From assembly GCA_963169155.1 (NCBI GenBank), contig CAUJGI010000049.1, positions 1-10,751 of the forward strand: 10,751 bases of DNA, given 5' to 3'. The notes under the pieces are model-generated. The model had not been told where the DNA came from. It was given only the letters and a program-made list of their open reading frames with translations, and did no database searches. This document shows positions 6,716 to 10,751 of the stretch, in pieces. Each line of letters begins with the position of its first letter. Position 1 is the stretch's first letter. Source of the DNA: Chloroflexota bacterium (GTDB taxonomy: Bacteria > Chloroflexota > Anaerolineae > Promineifilales > Promineifilaceae). The position numbers were made by a program, and so were the translations under genes.

Positions 6716-7216
6716 CTAACTGTCGTCCTGTAGCGTTTTTTTGCCACTGAAGTAGCCTCTTGCGCTCCCTTCAGCTTGTTGACTGCATATCAGACCACTC
6801 AAATCATAGTCAAGCCAGAGGAATCCACGCCAGTCATGTCTTGGTACTTGACCATATCTTTGCTCCATCTGGGTGGTGGCATCTCTCAATTGTTCAATGT
6901 TCATTTGACTTAGCGAGTCCAGAGCGAGGGAGAGGGTTGATTGGTCAGCGAAGCATTCCCAACCGCCAGCTTTTGCTAAAGGGATGTCCCCTCGGAGTTT
7001 GATGTTGACCTCAGAAATGGTGTCGCATCCGCTCAAAATGCTCACCAGTACCTGTTCCAGTTTATCGGTCAGGGAAAAGTGGACGATTTTGGCGGTTGTC
7101 GTCACATTCTCTAATGGTTTTAAGACCTGTTTTTGTTGGTAAAGTGCTAACAACATGCCCAAAGGGGCATATTGCGTATTAAATGTCTCATCGGTGAAAC
7201 CAAATTTCATGTTCAT
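6716..7216 (-). CDS. Transposase, N-terminal part (frame A)
   Basis: This 166-residue frame is the N-terminal part of a DDE transposase. The start ATG at 7214-7216 (MNMKFGFTDETFN) has a perfectly placed AGGAG seven bases upstream (plus-strand 7224-7228); a TTG at 7270 would extend the frame by 18 residues but lacks such a site. The sequence includes a DQSTLSLALDSL segment and then FLWLDYDLSGLICSQQAEGS, where the first catalytic Asp is expected (residue 136 or 138 from this start). It ends shortly after GYFSGKK, when an A7 run (plus-strand T7, 6736-6742) shifts the meaningful reading to another frame and this one soon meets a TAG at 6716-6718. The missing continuation is found in frame B, so this is not a complete transposase on its own. 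Confidence 0.85.
   Translation of the reverse strand: MNMKFGFTDETFNTQYAPLGMLLALYQQKQVLKPLENVTTTAKIVHFSLTDKLEQVLVSILSGCDTISEVNIKLRGDIPLAKAGGWECFADQSTLSLALDSLSQMNIEQLRDATTQMEQRYGQVPRHDWRGFLWLDYDLSGLICSQQAEGSARGYFSGKKTLQDDS
6736..6742 (-). other. A7 run joining the two transposase frames (frameshift site)
   Basis: On the coding strand the sequence reads GGC AAA AAA ACG in frame A. Slipping back one base, or adding one A during transcription, gives GGC AAA AAA AAC and continues in frame B as GKKNATGRQLAR, matching the expected protein. A purine-rich AGAGG lies 13 bases upstream and could act as an internal Shine-Dalgarno stimulator. I see no strong downstream hairpin. The run may be a programmed slippage site or an inactivating one-base deletion. 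Confidence 0.6.
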
Positions 7217-7308
7217 CAGAAAACTCCTTGCTATGCCTAAGTCAAATGAAGTTTTTTGATGATAGTCCAATCTGGTTCTGATTTGTTAAATTGGACCTGT
7301 TTTCATGA

Positions 7309-7389
7309 GTTAAAACACGTCCTGTTTGAATGAAAAAGTTGAATCTTGGTCAGTTTGTACAAAAATAAGGTTAAAGAGTGGCCCAATCT
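7309..7389. repeat. Right terminal inverted repeat of the IS (36 bp core, imperfect to 81 bp)
   Basis: Bases 7354-7389 are the 36-bp core and 7309-7353 the imperfect inner extension. This end lies upstream of the transposase, so it should carry its promoter. Next to it, 7285-7308 and 7309-7333 look like two imperfect tandem copies of a 24-25 bp unit sharing GTTAAA, CCTGTTT and ATGA blocks, which might be transposase binding sites. Confidence 0.85.
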
Positions 7390-7414
7390 GACCAGTGGTT
7401 GAGAGCAACAAATT

Positions 7415-7448
7415 AAAAAGCTCACAGCTGATGCCGTGAGCTTTTTTT
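7415..7448. terminator. Bidirectional Rho-independent terminator
   Basis: AAAAAGCTCAC (7415-7425) pairs perfectly with GTGAGCTTTTT (7436-7446) around a 10-base loop, with seven T (7442-7448) on the plus strand and five A before it, so it can work in both directions. On the minus strand it terminates the receiver-ATPase gene ending at 7525. On the plus strand it was evidently the terminator of the tadE-like gene before the IS landed between them. Confidence 0.9.
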
Positions 7449-7524
7449 GCTGTTTAGGTTAGGGTAGATTGCTGTTATCCCGGATATTGGGAGGACTTCG
7501 GCTGTTCTTTGCTGCTGGTGAACG

Positions 7525-8604
7525 TTATCTCACGATGGAGACCAGCTTACGGATGCCCTGCTCTTGCAGCCAGAGGCGGGTGCGCGAGCGTTCGCTGGTA
7601 TGGGGGATGCGCGCGACCGGCAGCCGGTTTAAGTCGATGTTCTGAATACGGCCGTGTGTCTCATTCACCACCGGCATCAACCGCCGCGACTCAATGCCTA
7701 ACTGCGTGGCATCGCGCATAAACGCTTCACACAGCTTGTTGGCTACCGGCTGCCCAGATGTGACCACAAACACGATGTCCGATTGGCGCATGGCGGTGCG
7801 GGTCAATTCGTTCACCGTAGATCCCAAATCGAGCAGCACCTGGTAACCGCCATCGACCAGCTGTTTCAGCAGCAGTTCCAGCTTTTGCGGGATGTCTTTG
7901 CTGCCAGTGCCCATGAACGATCCGGGGGCAGGCACCACCAACAAATCGGCCCGGTGGCGCTGTGTGTATTGGCGAATAAAAGGGAGTGACAGCTGCTCGG
8001 TGGGAGCTTTGAGCAGGTCCAAAATATTGCGCTGCGTGTGCAAATTCAGCATCGGAGCAATGCCGCCCAGGGGCAAATCCAGGTCAATCAGCACCACCGG
8101 TTTGTTTTCGTGCATGATGATGGCTTCGGCCAGCTGGATGGACAGGGTGGTGGTACCCACGCCTCCTTTGGGGCTGAACAGAGAAACGATGCGGCCAGAG
8201 ATGGACGTGAGCAGACCAGTTTTGATGCGCTCGGAACGTTTTAAGACGGCCGAAATGTGAGCCAACAGCTCCTCAGCCATAAACGGTTTGGTCAGGTAAT
8301 CATCAGCGCCAACGGCAAAGGCGCGGGTTTTGTACTCTTTGACTTCGCTGGCGGTGAGAAAAATGACGGGAATTTGCGCTGTTTCCGGGGTGGTTTTGAT
8401 TTGCTGGCACACTTCAAACCCGTCCATTCCCGGCATCATGACATCCAGAACAACCAGATCGGGGCGATGTTGGGTAACGGCCGTTAACCCATCCGGCCCG
8501 TCTTTCGCCAGGGTCACCGTAAAGCCCTCACGCTTGAGCTGGTGCTCGATCAGGTAGCGCATAGGGAATTCGTCGTCGATGATTAAAATTTTCTTCTGTG
8601 TCAT
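7525..8604 (-). CDS. Receiver domain fused to CpaE/TadZ-type ParA-like ATPase
   Basis: This 359-residue protein has two domains. Residues 5-120 are a CheY-like receiver with the acidic pair Asp10-Asp11, phospho-acceptor Asp54 in VVLDVMMPGMDG, Thr84 and Lys106 in LTKP. Residues 126-359 form a ParA/MinD-like ATPase with SLFSPKGGVGTTTLS (131-145), VLIDLDLPLG and VLLDLGSTVNELTRT. The nucleotide loop is GGVGTT, with Thr in place of the second Lys of ParA, as in CpaE/TadZ, the proteins that place the Tad pilus machine in the cell. The intact phospho-site suggests phosphorylation control. The ATG at 8602-8604 is chosen: AGGG lies eight bases upstream, and the 22 extra in-frame residues precede the receiver fold without adding to it. 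It converges on the tadE-like gene (before IS insertion), consistent with a pilus locus. A function in chromosome segregation is less likely. Confidence 0.85.
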   Translation of the reverse strand: MTQKKILIIDDEFPMRYLIEHQLKREGFTVTLAKDGPDGLTAVTQHRPDLVVLDVMMPGMDGFEVCQQIKTTPETAQIPVIFLTASEVKEYKTRAFAVGADDYLTKPFMAEELLAHISAVLKRSERIKTGLLTSISGRIVSLFSPKGGVGTTTLSIQLAEAIIMHENKPVVLIDLDLPLGGIAPMLNLHTQRNILDLLKAPTEQLSLPFIRQYTQRHRADLLVVPAPGSFMGTGSKDIPQKLELLLKQLVDGGYQVLLDLGSTVNELTRTAMRQSDIVFVVTSGQPVANKLCEAFMRDATQLGIESRRLMPVVNETHGRIQNIDLNRLPVARIPHTSERSRTRLWLQEQGIRKLVSIVR

Positions 8605-8889
8605 GGTGATTACCCTACAAAAAGATTTCGGCCGCAGCTTGCCTGCCGCACGAAGCGCAGATCGCAGCAAACAACCGGGGCGAGTGCAGCGAAAATTCTA
8701 GATGAAACAGCCTGGTTTGTTTTGGGAATACGGCTCCTTGACTAATAAAGTAGCCCAATATTGTTACAAGAAAGATTACATTTGTCCTAGGACCTTGTAA
8801 GAATGGCTGTAACTGGAAGCGGTTAAAATGGCACTATTGAAATCGGTAGTAAAGATGCGAAACTACCTCAATACAGCAGGAGAACTATT
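8605..8889. promoter_or_regulatory. Divergent promoter region with a palindromic site
   Basis: These 285 bases separate the divergent receiver-ATPase and receiver genes and must hold both promoters. A perfect 10-bp palindrome GTCCTAGGAC lies at 8784-8793. It is placed between TTACAAG (8764-8770) and its inverted copy CTTGTAA (8794-8800), a possible operator. A weak plus-strand promoter candidate is TTGACT (8738-8743), 15 bases, TATTGT (8759-8764). None of these is proven. Confidence 0.4.
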
Positions 8890-9279
8890 TTGAATCCCTC
8901 CATTTTGATTGTTGATGATGAACCTATGACCCGCAATTTGCTCCGCCTGATGCTGGAGCGGGCCGGGTTCAGGATTCTGGAAGCTGAAGATGGTCTGCAG
9001 GCCCTGAAAGTTGTGGCCGCACAGTCACCAGATTTGCTGATTTTAGACGTGATGATGCCTAACATGGATGGCATAACGGTATGTGAAACGCTGCGCGCGG
9101 AGGCAGAAACGGCCGTTCTGCCCGTCATTTTGCTAAGCGCCCGCACCAGCTCGGAAGCCGTTCGCCTGGGCCTGGCAGCCGGCGCTGACCGGTACCTCAG
9201 CAAGCCTATCAGCCGTGAAGAGCTGATTCGCAACATTCACGAAGTGATGCAGGGCATTCCCTCCCAATTTGGCGATTAG
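8890..9279 (+). CDS. Stand-alone CheY-like response regulator receiver
   Basis: This 129-residue protein is a single receiver domain with no output domain. It keeps all the key residues: Asp9-Asp10 in ILIVDDEP, phospho-acceptor Asp53 in LLILDVMMPNMDG, Ser83 in the Thr/Ser position and Lys105 in LSKP. It should be phosphorylated by a sensor kinase not present in this window and act through a protein partner. The start is a TTG at 8890-8892, supported by AGGAG (8878-8882) seven bases upstream and by the MNPSILIVDDE N-terminus; no ATG exists before Asp9. It is transcribed divergently from the receiver-ATPase gene, so the two may be co-regulated. Its receiver resembles that gene's receiver (DVMMP-MDG, ADxYL-KP), but both follow the general family pattern. 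An AACGGCCGTT palindrome at 9108-9117 encodes ETAV. Confidence 0.92.
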   Translation: MNPSILIVDDEPMTRNLLRLMLERAGFRILEAEDGLQALKVVAAQSPDLLILDVMMPNMDGITVCETLRAEAETAVLPVILLSARTSSEAVRLGLAAGADRYLSKPISREELIRNIHEVMQGIPSQFGD

Positions 9280-9309
9280 TCATCGGCCTCCAACCAAATT
9301 TTAAGGCCA

Positions 9310-9327
9310 GAAAGCTGGGGAGCTTTC
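9310..9327. terminator. Short hairpin between convergent genes, possible terminator
   Basis: GAAAGCT (9310-9316), loop GGGG, AGCTTTC (9321-9327) form a perfect 7-bp stem in the 62-base gap between the convergent receiver and argH stops. It lacks a T-run, so termination function is uncertain. Confidence 0.4.
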
Positions 9328-9341
9328 CACTTGTCTACAAC

Positions 9342-10724
9342 CTAACGGCCGTATTTTGGCAGCGCTGTCTGCGCCGCTTCGAGCTGTGCTTGCAACGCCT
9401 GGGGTGACGTACCCCCGGTGACGCTGCGACTGCTGAGGGAAGTGGCGATGTTAAAAACGGCCGTTGCCCCCGCTCCAAATTTCTCACTCACCGCCTGCAA
9501 ATCTGCCAACGTCAGCGCCGTTAGCGGCACGCCGCGATTTTCGGCCAGCTGCACCACTTCCCCCACCAGATGATGCGCCTGGCGGAAAGGCACCCCTTGT
9601 TTTACCAGGTAATCGGCCAGATCAGTGGCCAGCAGGTTGGGTTCCAGCTGCTGCGCCATCTTGTCCGGGCGCAGTGTCAGCGTGCGGAACAGCCCGGCCA
9701 TGATGGGAATAATCAGGCTCAGCGTGTCGAAGGCATCAAACACTGGCTCTTTGTCTTCCTGCAAATCTTTGTCGTAGCTGGAGGGCAGACCCTTGAGGGT
9801 GGTGAGCAGCCCAACGAGATTGCCCAGCAAACGGCCGCTTTTCCCCCGCGTCAGTTCCAATGTGTCGGGATTTTTCTTTTGCGGCATCAGGCTGGAGCCG
9901 GTGCTGTAGCCATCGTCCAGCCGGACAAAGCCAAATTCGCTGCTGCTAAACAGCACCAGCTGCTCCGAGACGCGGCTGAGGTGCAGGCCGATCATGGTGG
10001 CGGTGTACAAAAAGTCGGCGGCAAAATCCCGGTCAGAGACGCCGTCCAGGCTGTTCTGGCTGATGGCGGCAAAGCCGAGTTTATCGGCCAACGCCAGCCG
10101 ATCGACGGGAAAGGCAGTTCCGGCCAAGGCGCCAGAGCCGAGGGGCAGGACGGCCGTTCGCTGCCGCACCTGGGCCAATCGTTCCTGATCGCGCACCAGC
10201 GGCCAGAAGTGGGACAAAACCCAATGCCCCCAGGTGACAGGCTGGGCGTGCTGCAAATGGGTGTAGCCGGGCATAGGCAAGTTCAAGTTGGCCTCCGCTC
10301 TCTCGATGAGCGCCTGCTGCAAGTCGGTGAGCAGGGCGGCCACCTGGTCGCAGGCGTCCAGCAGCCAGAGGCGGAAGTCGGTGGCCACCTGGTCGTTGCG
10401 GCTGCGGCCAGTGTGCAGCTTACCACCCACCGACCCTACAATCTCGGTCAGGCGGCGCTCGACGGCCGTATGAATATCCTCATCGGCGGGGTGGAATTGG
10501 AAACGGCCGTTGGCCAGCTCCTCCCCCGCCTGAGCCAAGCCAGCCACGATTGTGTCCGCTTCGGCCTGGGTCAGCACACCTGCAACTACCAAGCCCTGCG
10601 CCCACGCCTGACTGCCCGCAATATCCTGCGCTGCCAGCCGCTGGTCAAAGCGCAGGCTGGCGTTAAATTCATGTACCAATGCGTCCGTGCCCTTGGCAAA
10701 ACGGCCGCCCCAGAGTTTGCTCAT
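9342..10724 (-). CDS. argH: Argininosuccinate lyase
   Basis: This enzyme cleaves argininosuccinate to arginine and fumarate, the last step of arginine biosynthesis, in the cytoplasm as a homotetramer. The 460-residue length is normal and all family landmarks are present: MSKLWGGRF at the N-terminus, DEDIHTAVE (81-89), HTGRSRNDQVATD (104-116), GYTHLQHAQP (153-162, with the catalytic His at 156), and the fumarase/aspartase signature GSSLMPQKKNPD (276-287) holding the mobile-loop catalytic Ser. The ATG at 10722-10724 has a weak GGGA seven bases upstream. No other arginine gene is visible, although argG could lie beyond the window edge upstream. The gene carries five ACGGCCGT palindromes (9345, 9457, 10150, 10462, 10503), the highest density here; the first overlaps its final codons just before the TAG. 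Confidence 0.97.
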   Translation of the reverse strand: MSKLWGGRFAKGTDALVHEFNASLRFDQRLAAQDIAGSQAWAQGLVVAGVLTQAEADTIVAGLAQAGEELANGRFQFHPADEDIHTAVERRLTEIVGSVGGKLHTGRSRNDQVATDFRLWLLDACDQVAALLTDLQQALIERAEANLNLPMPGYTHLQHAQPVTWGHWVLSHFWPLVRDQERLAQVRQRTAVLPLGSGALAGTAFPVDRLALADKLGFAAISQNSLDGVSDRDFAADFLYTATMIGLHLSRVSEQLVLFSSSEFGFVRLDDGYSTGSSLMPQKKNPDTLELTRGKSGRLLGNLVGLLTTLKGLPSSYDKDLQEDKEPVFDAFDTLSLIIPIMAGLFRTLTLRPDKMAQQLEPNLLATDLADYLVKQGVPFRQAHHLVGEVVQLAENRGVPLTALTLADLQAVSEKFGAGATAVFNIATSLSSRSVTGGTSPQALQAQLEAAQTALPKYGR

Positions 10725-10751
10725 CTTCTCGTCCCTTTTTCGGTAATCCGT

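Larger units (their letters stand above)
5854..7388 (-). mobile_element. Insertion sequence, IS4-superfamily-type, about 1.5 kb
   Basis: The element is bounded by 36-bp terminal inverted repeats (about 5853-5888 and 7354-7389, one mismatch). It encodes a DDE transposase on the minus strand, split in two frames. Taking the ends as 5854 and 7388, the trinucleotide TGA flanks both sides (5851-5853 and 7389-7391), a possible 3-bp target duplication. With repeats this short and overlapping the TIR ends, the exact boundaries are uncertain by one or two bases. The first TGA is also the stop codon of the tadE-like gene. Sequence in the element is visibly more AT-rich than its neighbours and contains no ACGGCCGT palindrome, unlike the host DNA on both sides. 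I cannot name the IS family with certainty; the YREK-like motif points to the IS4 superfamily. Confidence 0.9.
533..10510. repeat. Highly iterated palindrome ACGGCCGT (core of AACGGCCGTT), 17 copies
   Basis: Octamer start positions are 533, 1902, 2264, 2356, 2511, 2966, 3482, 3801, 5002, 7648, 8477, 9109, 9345, 9457, 10150, 10462 and 10503. Ten of them (1902, 2356, 2966, 3482, 3801, 5002, 8477, 9109, 9457 and 10503) extend to the perfect 10-mer AACGGCCGTT. All but one (3482) lie in coding sequence, in all three frames, giving TAV, NGR/DGR/HGR/YGR or ERPL. None lies in the insertion sequence. The span given is from the first to the last copy, not a continuous element. Confidence 0.9.

Noticed and set aside
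533..10510. Reading AACGGCCGTT as a transcription-factor operator or CRISPR repeat
   Set aside because: Nearly all copies are inside coding sequence, irregularly spaced, and lack spacers of constant length; an operator or CRISPR array would not look like this.

Overview
The window looks like an ordinary chromosomal stretch of a free-living bacterium carrying one insertion sequence. The gene set is a MerR/TipA-like regulator, a DUF2268 metalloprotease, an ABC-2 exporter, TadE-type and CpaE/TadZ-type Tad pilus proteins, CheY-like receivers and argH. Together with mid-range GC and many copies of the palindrome AACGGCCGTT, this would fit a filamentous Chloroflexota (Anaerolineae/Ardenticatenia-like) genome. 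That placement is an inference; no rRNA or other phylogenetic marker is present.

Layout. (1) 1-1425, plus strand: the 3' end of a MerR-family regulator with a TipAS ligand-binding domain, then a DUF2268 zinc-protease gene. (2) 1451-1504: a long hairpin between convergent genes. (3) 1514-3170, minus strand: an ABC-2 permease and its ATPase overlapping by 17 bp. Just upstream lies a possible small or relic gene (3157-3315), then an AT-rich gap to about 3681. (4) 3682-4239, plus: an unrecognised 185-residue protein closed by a textbook terminator. (5) 4630-5853, plus: a TadE-like pseudopilin with an unusually long C-terminal part. (6) 5854-7388: a 1.5-kb IS4-superfamily-type insertion sequence inserted exactly at the tadE-like stop codon. 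Its transposase is split by a frame change at an A7 run. (7) 7415-7448: a bidirectional terminator that originally served the tadE-like gene and its convergent neighbour. (8) 7525-8604, minus: a receiver plus CpaE/TadZ-type ATPase fusion. (9) 8890-9279, plus: a stand-alone receiver with a TTG start, divergent from the fusion. (10) 9342-10724, minus: full-length argH.

Genes in regions 5, 8 and 9 form a plausible Tad pilus / surface-signalling group: a minor pseudopilin, a receiver-gated localisation ATPase and a CheY-like protein. The remaining genes are unrelated housekeeping or export functions.

The strongest unusual signal is the iterated palindrome ACGGCCGT. It occurs 17 times, ten of them as the full 10-bp AACGGCCGTT. 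It is spread through coding sequence in all three reading frames and is absent from the insertion sequence. No clear new multi-gene system was found.
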